Notes: generated by a model not told the origin, from the letters alone. Positions 53,129 to 62,746 are shown, counted from the stretch's first letter. The stretch is DNA of 64,000 nt from an uncultured Chloroflexota bacterium (GCA_902786265.1 CADACE010000006.1:62001-126000), one strand, 5' to 3'. Numbers and translations are program-made.

Positions 53129-53917
53129 ATGTCTTTTACACTTCCGTTTTCCATGACTGTCTGGCAGCTTATTGCCTTGTACGGCGTTTCCTTTGCTGCG
53201 GGTTTCATTGATTCCATCGCCGGCGGCGGCGGTCTCATCCAGCTGCCCGGCGTTATGGCCTGCCTGCCAAACGTCCCCGTCGTCACCCTGTTGGCGATCA
53301 ACAAAACATCTTCCATGTTCGGTACCCTGACTTCCATGTTTGAATACTCACGCAAAGGGCTCATCGACTGGAAACGAATGTGGAAAAGCGCGCTGGCAGC
53401 ACTGTTCACTTCAGCGCTGGGCGCATTTACTGCCAAACGGGTCCCGAATGAATTATTGAAACCGCTCATTATCGTTCTGCTGGCTTTCCTCGTCGTGTTC
53501 ACCCTCCTGAAAAAAGATTTCGGTAAAGAAGAACATAAATCACGCTTCACCCTGCAGCAGCAGGCACTTCTCGGACTTTTGTTAGGGCTGGTGATGGGGT
53601 TTTACGACGGATTTTTCGGTCCGGGAACCGGTAATTTTCTCATTATGGGTTTAATTTTTATCTACGGAGTGAATTTTCTGCATGCATCCGCGGACGCAAA
53701 AACCGTGAACGCCATGACGAACCTTTCCGCTTTTGCCATGTATACACTGATGGGAGTCGGAAATATCTTCCTGGGTCTCACGATGGGACTGTTCAATATG
53801 GCCGGAGCCCACATAGGAGTCCGGATGGCGGTTTTGAAAGGCAGCAAATTTATCCGTGTCCTCTTTATCGTCATGAGCTGCGGTTTGCTGATCAAGCAAA
53901 TCATTGACCTGCTGTAA
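53129..53917 (+). CDS. TSUP (TauE/SafE, YfcA-like) transporter
   Basis: From ATG 53129 (GAAGGA ribosome site) the product has 262 residues with seven to eight membrane segments in two homologous halves: GFIDSIAGGGGLIQLPG and GFYDGFFGPGTGNFLIMG. TSUP proteins export or import small sulfur or organic anions such as sulfite or sulfoacetate. It lies 36 bp after the nhaC-like gene. Confidence 0.9.
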   Translation: MSFTLPFSMTVWQLIALYGVSFAAGFIDSIAGGGGLIQLPGVMACLPNVPVVTLLAINKTSSMFGTLTSMFEYSRKGLIDWKRMWKSALAALFTSALGAFTAKRVPNELLKPLIIVLLAFLVVFTLLKKDFGKEEHKSRFTLQQQALLGLLLGLVMGFYDGFFGPGTGNFLIMGLIFIYGVNFLHASADAKTVNAMTNLSAFAMYTLMGVGNIFLGLTMGLFNMAGAHIGVRMAVLKGSKFIRVLFIVMSCGLLIKQIIDLL

Positions 53918-54102
53918 AACCTCCGCAGCCGCAATACGTGAGAAAATAACTATTTCAGATCACGGTGGCACATCACACGATCAACTGCCGGCTTCATTAT
54001 TCTGAACAGATACCATAAGAGGATAGACAGATTTCCTCAGAACGGTATACGGAGATACCCTTCGAAAAACTGCATGAGATGATTATAAAGAGAGGCACAA
54101 AT

Positions 54103-55170
54103 ATGGAACACACGGAATCAGCCAACAAACGTATCATCTGGATAGATGCCGCAAAATTTGCAGCAATTATGGCTGTTTACCTTGATCACTCATTTTACAG
54201 CGGTATGTATTATAACAAAATAATACTTTTCCTGACCTATTACCACGTAAGCCTCTTTATATTATTGATGGGAATAACCACATATCAATCATGCAAACGC
54301 TCAACATTTCATTTAAAAATCAAGCTATGGAAGATCCTTCTCCCTTACATTACCGCGGCAATAATCTATTATATTTATTATAATGATGGCTTAGATTTCG
54401 GAAAGTTATTTACAGGTCTTGTCCATTTCGATATTGCCAATCATTTTTACTATATTCTTGTGTACATTCAGCTGGTTTTAATTACGCCGGTGGTTTTTTC
54501 TGTTTTCAGGAGAACAGACAGTAAAAACAATGCCACTCTTTGGAAAATTCTCGTTTTCATAATTATTATATTCATTTCATATCTTACTACCAACTATACT
54601 TATATCCTCAATGTTTATGGCGGAGGGAAAAGATTATTCGGAGGCACTTTTCTCATTCTGTTTTATATCGGAATGTGGTTCGCAGATTTTTATGAAAAAA
54701 AGGCTTTGAAAAAACAACATTTCATCGTTCTCTTTATTACTTCTGCAATATTATTAGTTATCTGGATGTGTTTTATCTCTCTAAATCAGTATAATTTTGA
54801 CAAACTCTTCCCATTCGGGAACGGACTAAATCCTCCCGGAGTTACATTATGTATCTACAGTTTTCTGATTTTGCTGACAATTTCCTCGCTGGGGAATCTG
54901 CTTAGCTTTTACCCAAACAGTTTCCTGAATAAAGGATTCAGAGCATTTTCATCTGTCGGAAAACATACATTATATATGTATTTATATCACTGGCTGATTC
55001 TGCGCAATATTTTTCCGAAACTATCAGAGAAATACGGTTATTTTTTTATCAATAAGAATTTAACGAGATTTTTAATAATCATGACAAGCATTATCGTTCC
55101 GATTGTCATCGAATATATAATGAAAAATATTCTGAAATTCTTAAAGAATTGTTATGAAAATACAGACTGA
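54103..55170 (+). CDS. Acyltransferase family 3 membrane protein
   Basis: From ATG 54103 (AGAGAGG site) the protein has 355 residues and about ten membrane segments. The start WIDAAKFAAIMAVYLDHSFY carries the family His in the first helix, and the end FSSVGKHTLYMYLYHW is typical of acyltransferase 3 (O-acetylation of surface sugars). The coding sequence is much richer in A and T than its neighbours (many Ile, Tyr, Asn, Lys, Phe), which suggests recent acquisition. Confidence 0.85.
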   Translation: MEHTESANKRIIWIDAAKFAAIMAVYLDHSFYSGMYYNKIILFLTYYHVSLFILLMGITTYQSCKRSTFHLKIKLWKILLPYITAAIIYYIYYNDGLDFGKLFTGLVHFDIANHFYYILVYIQLVLITPVVFSVFRRTDSKNNATLWKILVFIIIIFISYLTTNYTYILNVYGGGKRLFGGTFLILFYIGMWFADFYEKKALKKQHFIVLFITSAILLVIWMCFISLNQYNFDKLFPFGNGLNPPGVTLCIYSFLILLTISSLGNLLSFYPNSFLNKGFRAFSSVGKHTLYMYLYHWLILRNIFPKLSEKYGYFFINKNLTRFLIIMTSIIVPIVIEYIMKNILKFLKNCYENTD

Positions 55171-55197
55171 TTTTGCCCGATTACAACACGCTCAGCG

Positions 55198-55228
55198 AAA
55201 ATTGCCGACAGGAACCGGCGATTTTTTT
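55198..55228 (+). terminator. Terminator of the acyltransferase gene
   Basis: AAAATTGCCG pairs with CGGCGATTTT (one wobble, 8-base loop) followed by TTT. Confidence 0.8.
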
Positions 55229-55342
55229 GAATTACCATCATCAACAAATCATGATATTATATTCGTGATATTTTTCTGATATCTGATTCCAGCCCATTTT
55301 TTCTGCGAGACCGCATCAGGGAAAATTGTTGCTGAAATATTT

Positions 55343-55359
55343 TTGGCACAATTCTTGCA
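55343..55359 (+). promoter_or_regulatory. Sigma-54-type (-24/-12) promoter
   Basis: TTGGCACAATTCTTGCA matches the sigma-54 consensus TGGCAC-N5-TTGCA, with GG (55345-55346) and GC (55357-55358) exactly 10 bases apart. Transcription would start near 55370, 105 bases before the small peptide gene. No enhancer site or activator gene is recognised in the window. Confidence 0.65.
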
Positions 55360-55474
55360 ACTATTTAAATAATTGGAGCACAGTCCTGTCAGCACGGAGA
55401 ATCTGATCAGAAACAGACTGTCATCCACTTAGAGAGTTCTTCATGATTTAATGAAGAAGTAAGGAGAAATAGTA

Positions 55475-55618
55475 ATGAAAAAAAGTGTCATATTAACAGC
55501 ATTGCTATGTCTGTTGATCATTTTTCAGGGGAAATCCTCCGACAAAGCAGCTATTGATGCAAGGCCTCCTCTAAAAACAGTAAAACATCAAAACGCTGTT
55601 TTGAATCCTCTGAACTAA
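55475..55618 (+). CDS. Small secreted peptide (47 residues), unknown
   Basis: This short gene has an ideal ribosome site (AAGGAG 8 bases before the ATG) and a perfect 8-bp hairpin (TTCTTCAT/ATGAAGAA, 55437-55458) just upstream. The product starts with a signal-like segment (MKKSVILTALLCLLIIF) followed by QGKSSDKAAIDARPPLKT and a basic, Asn-rich end (VKHQNAVLNPLN). It could be a secreted signal or toxic peptide, or a small membrane-held peptide if not cleaved. It has its own sigma-54-type promoter and a perfect terminator, so it is a free-standing unit. No relative is known to me. Confidence 0.7.
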   Translation: MKKSVILTALLCLLIIFQGKSSDKAAIDARPPLKTVKHQNAVLNPLN

Positions 55619-55642
55619 GCTTTCTCTCCAACAGATTACCTC

Positions 55643-55675
55643 AAAAAATCCCGGGCAGCCGCCCGGGATTTTTCA
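55643..55675 (+). terminator. Strong terminator of the small peptide gene
   Basis: AAAATCCCGGGC pairs with GCCCGGGATTTT (4-base loop) followed by TTC. A-rich sequence on the other side makes it able to stop nrdJ transcripts as well. Confidence 0.9.
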
Positions 55676-55700
55676 ATAATCATTCTCTCAGATCATTTTC

Positions 55701-58313
55701 TCAGCATTCGGAATATCCGCAGGAATAACATTTTCTGCATCCCTCTTCGTTGATAACGGTCGCCTGACCGCATTCCGGGCAGATATCCCCGATCTTCAGC
55801 ATTGGAGAAGTAGCCGGTTCAAAGGGTTTCTTTTCCGGTTCTTTTTCCTGCCGCTGATGGGCATGGCCGGAACGAAGCTCTTCCAAAAGGGCCTGCTCTT
55901 CCATCCGGTCCTCGCGCTCACTCAGGTATTCCTGGAAAGTATGCGCCAAACCGTCAGGCAGGGAAAGAACGCGCTTTGCGCCAAACCCGAGGGAACGGCT
56001 GCCGCCGATACCGCGCAGCTGGGCGGCAACTTCTTCCAGACGGGATTTCGGTTCGATCGGTGAAGCCAGACGCAAAACATAGGAAACCAGACGGCCGATC
56101 GCTTCGGAAACAGCAGAGATTTCCGTCCCGGCTTTTGCGGTATTGATAAAGATCTCAAAAGGCTGGTTTCCGCCGTTTTCATTGATGGTAATGAATGCTT
56201 TGCCCACCGGTGTATCGGAGCGATAGGTAAACCCATGCAGAGAATGCGGGCGGGCTTTTTTCTTGTCATGCCAGAGCGGCATCTGAGCCTGTTCCGGTTC
56301 GGCAACTTTTGTGTCAGCCGGCAGAACTTCCGTGCCTTCCTGTTTGCTTTCCATGGTGGATTTTGTTTCCAGGACTACCTTATCGCGGGATCCGGTAACG
56401 TAAACAGTCGTGCCTTTGCAGCCCAGTTTCCATGACTGCATATAAACTTTGGCAACATCATCCGTCGTAGCGCCTGCGGGCAGGTTGACAGTCTTGGAAA
56501 GACTGTTGTCAACAAAAGCCTGCAGCGCGGCCTGCATACCGACATGCTCCTCAGGAGTGATATCGGAAGAAACGACGAAGGTATTGCGGATGGACTCCGG
56601 CAGGTCTTTGATGTTCTGGCAGGTGCCTTCATTCATGACCTGCTCAACGATCTCCTGACGCTTTTTCTCGTCTATACCGCTGGCTTTTAATGCCTTGTCA
56701 AACAGCGGGCTGGCGTAAGGCAGCAGCACATCCTTGCCGTTGTCATTCATATGGCGGATATAAGCCAGGGCAAAAGCCGGTTCGCAGCCGTACCCTTCGC
56801 AGCCGGTAACGGTAGCGATAGTGCCTGTCGGCGCGATGGTGGTCTGTGCGGCGTTGCGAATGCCATGAGCTTTAATGCTTTCGGTGATCTCATTCCAGTT
56901 GACAGCCGGGCGTCCGAAATCACGTTTATAGGGGCGCAGCGGAGTCGGAGCGGACCATTTGAAAGCTTCCGGATCATAAATAGATCCTTTGATGGCCGGG
57001 AAGGCCCCGCGTGCTTCCGCAAGCGCGGTACTTTCTTTCATAGCCTGATAGCGGACGAATTCCATCACCTGGCCTGCAAATTCCTGACCTTCATCGGAAC
57101 CATAGCGGATACCGCAGTGGAACATCAAATCGCCAAGGCCCATGATCCCCAGACCGATGCGGCGGGCACGCAGAGCCGCTTCACGCAGCTGCGGGACACC
57201 CGGAACATATCCGTTGGCATCAATCACATTGTCGAGAAAACGAACCGCGGATTTTGTGGTTTCTTCAAGCTTTGCCCAGTCCACCTTGCCGTCTTCCGTA
57301 GCATGCTGTGCCAGGTTGATAGAGCCGAGACAACAGTTCTCATATGGGCCAAGCCACTGTTCACCGCAGGGATTGGTAGATTCCAGTCGGTACAGGTGCG
57401 GAACGGGATTATAGCGGTTTGCCTGGTCAATAAACAACACACCGGGTTCGCCGTTATGATGAGCCTGTTCGACGATCTTATTGAAAAGGTCGCGGGCTTT
57501 GATGGTTTTGTAAACCTTGATGCGGATCCCTGCTTCGCGGGCCTGGTCCACATCGCCGTCAAATTCTTCAGATTTCGGATCATCAAGATCCGGATAAACC
57601 AGATCCCAGTCCGCGTCTGCTTCGACAGCCTGCATAAATTTATCGGTGATCCCGACAGAGAGATTGAAGTTGGTTATAGCTGTTTCGCTGGTTTTGCAGG
57701 TAATGAAGTCTTCGATATCCGGATGATCCACACGAAGCACAGCCATGTTGGCGCCGCGTCTGGAACCGCCCTGGGCTACTTCACCGAATGCATGGTCATA
57801 GACCCGGAGAAAACCGATCGGACCGGTAGCCTGTCCGGCGCTGGAGCGGACGATAGAACCTTCCGGGCGCAGACGGGAAAAGGAGAAACCATTGCCGCCG
57901 CCGGTCTGCTGGATCAGGGCAGCGTTGCGCAGGGTCTGGAAAATACCGGATTCTTTCTTGCCCATATCATCGCTGATAGGGAGAACGAAGCAGGCAGCCA
58001 GCTGTCCCAACGGAGTACCGGCACCGGTAAAAGTAGGAGAATTCGGGAAAAATTGACGATTCGCCAGCATTTTGTAATAGCGAACCGCGCTCTGCATAAC
58101 GTCACCGCCATAGGTTTCCTCGGCACGAGCCACATGGTAAGCCACCCGCCAAAACGTTCCATCGATCGATTCCGCCGGTGTTCCATCAGGGTTGCGGCGG
58201 ACATAGCGTTTTTCAAACACTTTGCGGGCGTTATCGCTCATTTCTATAGACGGTAAACCCTCCGGCAGCGCAGGAAATTCCAGCGTGCCGTCTTTATGCA
58301 GCTTTGTCTCCAT
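55701..58313 (-). CDS. nrdJ: Adenosylcobalamin-dependent (class II) ribonucleotide reductase
   Basis: This 870-residue enzyme reduces ribonucleotides to deoxyribonucleotides with coenzyme B12 as radical source. It shows [11 protein letters not shown] (redox Cys), [16 protein letters not shown], the active-site loop [26 protein letters not shown], and a C-terminal zinc-ribbon-like tail ([18 protein letters not shown]) with the thiols that re-reduce the active site. It lies 74 bp downstream of nrdR in one unit, so NrdR control is expected. No B12 riboswitch was recognised in the spacer. Confidence 0.95.
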   Translation of the reverse strand: METKLHKDGTLEFPALPEGLPSIEMSDNARKVFEKRYVRRNPDGTPAESIDGTFWRVAYHVARAEETYGGDVMQSAVRYYKMLANRQFFPNSPTFTGAGTPLGQLAACFVLPISDDMGKKESGIFQTLRNAALIQQTGGGNGFSFSRLRPEGSIVRSSAGQATGPIGFLRVYDHAFGEVAQGGSRRGANMAVLRVDHPDIEDFITCKTSETAITNFNLSVGITDKFMQAVEADADWDLVYPDLDDPKSEEFDGDVDQAREAGIRIKVYKTIKARDLFNKIVEQAHHNGEPGVLFIDQANRYNPVPHLYRLESTNPCGEQWLGPYENCCLGSINLAQHATEDGKVDWAKLEETTKSAVRFLDNVIDANGYVPGVPQLREAALRARRIGLGIMGLGDLMFHCGIRYGSDEGQEFAGQVMEFVRYQAMKESTALAEARGAFPAIKGSIYDPEAFKWSAPTPLRPYKRDFGRPAVNWNEITESIKAHGIRNAAQTTIAPTGTIATVTGCEGYGCEPAFALAYIRHMNDNGKDVLLPYASPLFDKALKASGIDEKKRQEIVEQVMNEGTCQNIKDLPESIRNTFVVSSDITPEEHVGMQAALQAFVDNSLSKTVNLPAGATTDDVAKVYMQSWKLGCKGTTVYVTGSRDKVVLETKSTMESKQEGTEVLPADTKVAEPEQAQMPLWHDKKKARPHSLHGFTYRSDTPVGKAFITINENGGNQPFEIFINTAKAGTEISAVSEAIGRLVSYVLRLASPIEPKSRLEEVAAQLRGIGGSRSLGFGAKRVLSLPDGLAHTFQEYLSEREDRMEEQALLEELRSGHAHQRQEKEPEKKPFEPATSPMLKIGDICPECGQATVINEEGCRKCYSCGYSEC

Positions 58314-58387
58314 AGTCTCTCCTCTATGCTATGTTTCTATTCTATTTATTCATTGTCATTCGGTCCAAAAGCCGGTTGGCCGATATG

Positions 58388-58843
58388 CTAATTATTCTCG
58401 CCGAGCAAATTATCAATTTCTCTCCGCAGCGCGTGAAGGTCGTCCATACGCAGATAGACGATCGCGTAACGAATATAGGCAATCAAATCCAGGCTTTTCA
58501 GTCCCTCTATTACCAGATCCCCGATCATACGGGACGGAATTTCGTATTTTCCTTCCATCTGAAGGCGTTTTTCAATGCTGTCAACCAGTTCGCTGATCTT
58601 TTCAGCGGGAACCGGCCGTTTGGCACAGGCAATGCGGATCCCGTGGGCAAGCTTTTCGGAATCAAAAACCTCGCGCTTGCCATCAGATTTCACAACCATC
58701 GGGGTACCCAGAAAAGGCCGTTCAAAGGTATTGAAACGCTTTTTGCAAACCGGGCAAAAACGCCGTCTCTGGAGCTTTCCATCCTCCGGCTTTCCTGTAT
58801 AAACTACATTTGTTTTTGGGTTCCCGCAAAAAGGACAGTTCAT
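58388..58843 (-). CDS. nrdR: Transcriptional repressor NrdR
   Basis: This 151-residue regulator has the N-terminal zinc ribbon (MNCPFCGNPKTNVVYTGK, FCPVCKKRFNTFE) and an ATP-cone domain (VVKSDGKREVFDSEKLAHGI) that senses dATP/ATP. It represses ribonucleotide reductase genes through NrdR boxes. A box-like site lies 82 bases upstream, so it should regulate its own operon with nrdJ. Confidence 0.95.
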   Translation of the reverse strand: MNCPFCGNPKTNVVYTGKPEDGKLQRRRFCPVCKKRFNTFERPFLGTPMVVKSDGKREVFDSEKLAHGIRIACAKRPVPAEKISELVDSIEKRLQMEGKYEIPSRMIGDLVIEGLKSLDLIAYIRYAIVYLRMDDLHALRREIDNLLGENN

Positions 58844-58871
58844 AATCCCTCATATCTGGTATGTTCAGCAA

Positions 58872-58892
58872 TAAAAAACCCCCACTCGGGGT
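58872..58892 (-). promoter_or_regulatory. Short terminator-like hairpin in the nrdR leader
   Basis: On the minus strand ACCCC-GAGT-GGGGG is followed by TTTTTTATT, between the NrdR box and the nrdR start. An alternative stem CCACT...AGTGG overlaps it, which would fit attenuation. Stem lengths are only 5 bp. Confidence 0.4.
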
Positions 58893-58924
58893 GATAAGTG
58901 GCATTTCCTTAAAGACTTACTAAA

Positions 58925-58940
58925 TAACTATATTTAGTGG
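58925..58940. promoter_or_regulatory. NrdR box
   Basis: TAACTATATTTAGTGG matches the NrdR consensus ACACWATATMTWGTGT at 12 of 16 positions and sits inside a wider palindrome (ACTAAATA-ACTA-TATTTAGT, 58918-58937). A second box at the usual spacing was not found. Confidence 0.6.
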
Positions 58941-59092
58941 GTGATATTCTTCGTCTTCAGCAAATGTAGCTCTATTCTAACATAAAAAGCAGAAAAATCA
59001 AGGAAAAACTGACATTTCGTTTTCCCCTCGGAAACCCCTTCAAACCCCGTGAAATCTTATACGTTCCCTTCCCAAAAACGCATTACAGAAAT

Positions 59093-59143
59093 ATAAAACC
59101 TCGATTAAACTAAAGTTGCACTTTAATTTAATCGAGGTTTTAT
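59093..59143. repeat. 51-nt near-perfect hairpin in a gene-free region
   Basis: Two 24-base arms (ATAAAACCTCGATTAAAC... and its complement ending GGTTTTAT) pair with a single mismatch around a TGC loop. It is not next to any gene end: 58944-59399 has no other gene. It could be a tiny inverted-repeat element or a small RNA terminator. Confidence 0.65.
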
Positions 59144-59294
59144 GTTATCTGGTTTTGCCCGGTATCTTTGCTGTAAGATTCGTAAACCGGCGGAATCATA
59201 AATATTTTTTTCAAACAATGATCAGGATAACGTTGTCAACGCAGGATAAGCGTTGTTCATCACGAAGAGTTCCCGGTGTCACAAAAATCTAAGC

Positions 59295-59323
59295 GGGGCA
59301 CCGGGATCTGTCCTCAGTGCCCC
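59295..59323 (-). terminator. Terminator of the VWA-protein gene
   Basis: GGGGCAC pairs with GTGCCCC (15-base loop); on the minus strand GCTTAGATTTTTG follows. It lies 77 bp after the stop codon. Confidence 0.6.
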
Positions 59324-59399
59324 ACACGTTATCAGGCGTTATGATTTTAATTTGAGGTAGGGCGGAATATCCAAACCACTTCGGGATTCATTGTTCATG

Positions 59400-61274
59400 T
59401 TATTCTTTTGAAAAAACCTTTACCAGCATCTCCAATTTTTCTTTGTTCGGGCCTGAGAAATCTTTATATTTCCCGCTTGAGATCATCTCATCCAGAAACT
59501 GTTCATCATACTCGTCGAGTTTATCCGAACCCCGGAACTTTTCGGAAAGGCAGTATAGGAAATAGGCCAGCTCCGCGTTCTGCGTGCTATGGTTCGTGCC
59601 GGAGACAACGGACTCGATCAGGACGCTTTCATCCCCCAAAGGCTCTTTGTAGCGGATGGAAACCGTTCCCAATTCATCAGAATCCGTGAGCACAAAAGTC
59701 TGATACTTCAGGTCTGAGGCAGCTTTTGTCACTTCTTCATCATTCATCTCCAACTCATAGAGCGCGATGCCATGTCCGCCGCTTCCGTAAGGTTCTGAGA
59801 TCACAGTATCATCCACAAAATCCTCATGATTCAGCTGCCGGTTCTCATAGCCAAGCAGCCGGTAGGCTTTGACAAAACGGGGATTGAACTCCACCTGTGC
59901 CTTCACATCCTTTGCCACAATATTCGTCAGTGCAATATAGTGCCTGTTGACAGATTCATCTACGTCTTCCAGTGAGTTGACCACGCAATAGGTGCCGTTT
60001 CCGTGTTTTGACAGAACCTCCAGCTTGTCGTCTTTATAGTTGTACAGTCCTGTGCCGATCACGGACAGGAAGAGACAGCTCTTCTTTTTCTCCTCGATCA
60101 GATTCTGCAGCCCATGCTTGTTCGTGATACCGAAGTTCAGATCCCCGTCCGTGATCAGGATCACCTGGTTATTCTGATCCGGCTGATAATATTTTTCTCC
60201 GATGCGGTATGCGGTCTCGATCCCGGCTGATCCATAGGTGCACCCGGTGATCTCAATTCCGAGAAGGATACCCATCAGATCTTCTTTATCCTGTTCGCCC
60301 TTGATCTCATAACCATCCAGAACTGTATGGTCCTCCGAGCTGTAGGTGATCAGGCTGACGCGGTCACCGGCATTCAGTTTGCTGAAAATGGTCCCGATTG
60401 CCTCCTGGGTAACATCATTATTTGAATGCATGCTTCCCGATGTATCCAGGAGTAGGATAATGTCCTGATGTTCTTTTATCTCATTAGCCGCCTGCGCACC
60501 AATGAACAGCAGCTTTTTGTTTCCCTGCTTCTCAAGCAGCTCGGTGCTGATCTTAAACTTCGCGTCTGTGGGAATTTCCACATCATAATCGAAGTAATTC
60601 AGCACTTCCTCGATACGGACCTGATCCATGATGACCCGGCGTCCTGTCCGGACCTGGTTCAGGACGATCCCCATGGAGGCACTGCTTGTCGACATCCGAA
60701 AGGTTGATGTCGGCGCGGTAAAAACATTCTTTGCGGATTTCTCTTCGATACTTTCATAAGCATCTGTTGCCAGGGCTTCCATGAGAGGATAGTTTTCGGA
60801 CGGCGCCCCCATACGGATTGATCTTCCCTCATCGCAGGCACCCAGCGATTTCATAGTATGAGATAGCGCCTGCGGTGGAGAAATATGGGATGTCCAGGAT
60901 GGAGCTGCCGCCGCATATATTCCTCTTAAAGATGCCCCTCCTGAAGATATTGATGATTTCGCTTTCGACTGAAATAATCTGCTGAGAAAGCCTCTTTCTT
61001 CCCGTTCTTCAAATGCTGCTATGTGATGTTTTTCTCTGTAATATGAGCTGATTGCAGCCTCCGGTGTATCCTCGTTCCGGTCCTGCAGCCAGGAATACAG
61101 ATTTTCAATAACACTCTCCTTACCGAATTGTTCCACGAGAAAAACAATTTTTTCATCACCGTAAGTGACAGCACTCAAAACCTGAGCTGCCTTGTCTGAA
61201 TAGCCCAGACTCAAATAATAATTATATTTCTTCCGGCGATACTGCGTATTATTGATCCATTTCAACAGATCCAT
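59400..61274 (-). CDS. YfbK-like von Willebrand factor A protein
   Basis: This 624-residue protein has an N-terminal helical part, a von Willebrand-type leader (residues about 190-250, VRIEEVLNYFDYDVEIP), a VWA domain with the MIDAS motif DTSGSMHSNNDVTQ (about residues 278-291), TYSSEDHTV and ITDGDLNFG, and a C-terminal DUF3520-like domain. VWA domains bind metal and protein ligands. There is no signal peptide, unlike many YfbK proteins. The ribosome site AGGAGG is ideal. A TTGTATACAA palindrome is just upstream. Confidence 0.85.
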   Translation of the reverse strand: MDLLKWINNTQYRRKKYNYYLSLGYSDKAAQVLSAVTYGDEKIVFLVEQFGKESVIENLYSWLQDRNEDTPEAAISSYYREKHHIAAFEEREERGFLSRLFQSKAKSSISSGGASLRGIYAAAAPSWTSHISPPQALSHTMKSLGACDEGRSIRMGAPSENYPLMEALATDAYESIEEKSAKNVFTAPTSTFRMSTSSASMGIVLNQVRTGRRVIMDQVRIEEVLNYFDYDVEIPTDAKFKISTELLEKQGNKKLLFIGAQAANEIKEHQDIILLLDTSGSMHSNNDVTQEAIGTIFSKLNAGDRVSLITYSSEDHTVLDGYEIKGEQDKEDLMGILLGIEITGCTYGSAGIETAYRIGEKYYQPDQNNQVILITDGDLNFGITNKHGLQNLIEEKKKSCLFLSVIGTGLYNYKDDKLEVLSKHGNGTYCVVNSLEDVDESVNRHYIALTNIVAKDVKAQVEFNPRFVKAYRLLGYENRQLNHEDFVDDTVISEPYGSGGHGIALYELEMNDEEVTKAASDLKYQTFVLTDSDELGTVSIRYKEPLGDESVLIESVVSGTNHSTQNAELAYFLYCLSEKFRGSDKLDEYDEQFLDEMISSGKYKDFSGPNKEKLEMLVKVFSKE

Positions 61275-61291
61275 TTTTACCTCCTATTGTC

Positions 61292-61301
61292 TTGTATACA
61301 A
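61292..61301. promoter_or_regulatory. TTGTATACAA palindrome upstream of the VWA gene
   Basis: A perfect 10-bp palindrome with a GTATAC core lies 18 bases before the ATG, like operators of some GntR-family regulators. TTGACA is nearby on the minus strand (61316-61311) but no well spaced -10 was found. Confidence 0.4.
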
Positions 61302-61316
61302 TGTATATAGTGTCAA

Positions 61317-61830
61317 CATTTTGCAGCAATCGGCAGTCCTGTTTTAATTATGATTTCATAGGTGACCCGCTGCCGAATTCCGGTCACGATCAGATCAATG
61401 ACGAATCAGGAGCTTCAAAGCCTTCACACCTTGTACCAAAATCCACATTACTTATACATAATAGTATATCAGCCGGTTTGAGATTTTTTTCTTATAAATT
61501 GGAATTGACTGTTAAAACCACGACCAATATGTCGGGAAAATAACGAACCTTGACATTTCAGAAAAAGCCTGCCGGACAGAGTGCTTCGCAAGGACGCGGA
61601 ATCAGCTATTCCTTACACGCTGCCGGGTTACCCTTATCTTTTTTTATCAGCCGGGGCTTACGAACTGAGCAAGGGAACGCGTGCACCCCGATCCGTATGG
61701 TATGGACTTTGTCCGATTAGCTTCGGAGCGGGAGCTTCGCCTCCGATTTTCTTAAAGATGTGAGCACGTTAAGGAGTTGCTTGTAAAACACATAGCAGCA
61801 TCACGCGGATAAACAACTATAAAAATAATG
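61317..61830. other. Gene-free stretch before the GC-rich array
   Basis: No supported gene. Short open frames exist on the plus strand but lack ribosome sites. TCGGAG...CTCCGA (about 61723-61746) forms a small hairpin. Confidence 0.4.
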
Positions 61831-62690
61831 TGACAGGGTTCAGCCCGCAGAACGGTTACCTGTACGCGGGAATCAGGCGCAGGCGAAAGGCGCGCACAGG
61901 TGACTGATCCGCGTGCTTTACCATAGATCTGAAAGGCCACGACGCGCACGCGAATCTGTCTCCTGTGCTCAGAGACGAACGCCGCGGGATATCCCTGACG
62001 CTCATCGGGAAAGCCATAACCGGTCTGCCCGGACAATAAGCAGGGTTCTCCTTCCGCAATGCATAGGATAAGCACAGAAGACAGGTCTCCGGGCGCGTCG
62101 TGGCAGAGCGGTGTCAGGGTCCAGCCCGCAGACCGGTCACCTGTACGCGGGAATTATGGCGCGCGCAGGTGACTGATCCGCGTGCTTTACCATAGCGCCG
62201 AAAGGTCACGACGCGCACGCGAATCTGTCACATGTGCTCAGAGACGAACGCCTCGGGATGTTCCTGACGCTCATCGGGAATGCAGATGCTGATCTGCCCG
62301 GAGGATAAGCAGGGTTCTCCTTCCGCAATGCATAGGTTAAGCACAGGAGACAGGTCTCCGGGCGCGTCACGGCAGAGCGATGTCAAGGTAAAGCCCGCAG
62401 ACCGGTCACCTGTGCTGCGGAAAAACAGGCGCGCGCAGGTGACTGATCCGCGTGCTTTACCATAGAGCTTAATGGCCACGACGCGCACGCGAATCTGTCT
62501 CCTGTGCTCAGAAAACAACGCTGCGGAATGTTTCTGACGCTTGTCGGAAAAGCAGGTGCTTATCTGCCCGGACGATGAGCGGAATTCTCCTTCCTCTGTG
62601 TCCGTATTAAGCACAGATGACAGGTCTCCGGGCGCGTCAATGCAGAGCGGTGTCAGGATCCGGCCCGCAGACCGGTCACCTATGCGCGTT
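61831..62690. repeat. Tandem array of about 270-bp GC-rich structured repeats (3.1 copies)
   Basis: Units start at 61831, 62112, 62381 and 62651 (TGWCARGRT...AGCCCGCAGA), periods 281, 269 and 270; the last is partial. Each unit keeps a hairpin GTYACCTG / CAGGTGAC around a variable 23-35 base loop, then a long-range nested stem: GACGCGC (61941) with GCGCGTC (62093), and CTGTCTCCTGTGCT (61956) with AGCACAGAAGACAG (62071). The pairing is preserved in all three copies, with a wobble in copy 1. Minus-strand frames are partly open, but copy spacing breaks them and no ribosome sites fit, so a structured non-coding element is preferred. Confidence 0.85.
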
Positions 62691-62746
62691 TTATTGACAG
62701 TCCATATGACAAATGTCACTATTTTGGATTTTATTGATATTTGGTA

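Noticed and set aside
56751..58256. 501-codon open frame opposite nrdJ
   Set aside because: It is the complement of a highly conserved reductase with biased codons, which leaves antisense frames open by chance.
58844..58943. Cobalamin riboswitch upstream of nrdR-nrdJ
   Set aside because: The leader is too short and lacks the B12-box sequence; only a short hairpin is present.
61292..61543. 83-codon frame on the plus strand upstream of the VWA gene
   Set aside because: No ribosome site, starts inside the palindrome, and no recognisable domain.
61752..62719. Repeated minus-strand reading frames in the GC-rich array as a repeat protein
   Set aside because: Unit lengths 281 and 269 break the frame, no ribosome sites fit, and base changes preserve stems rather than codons.
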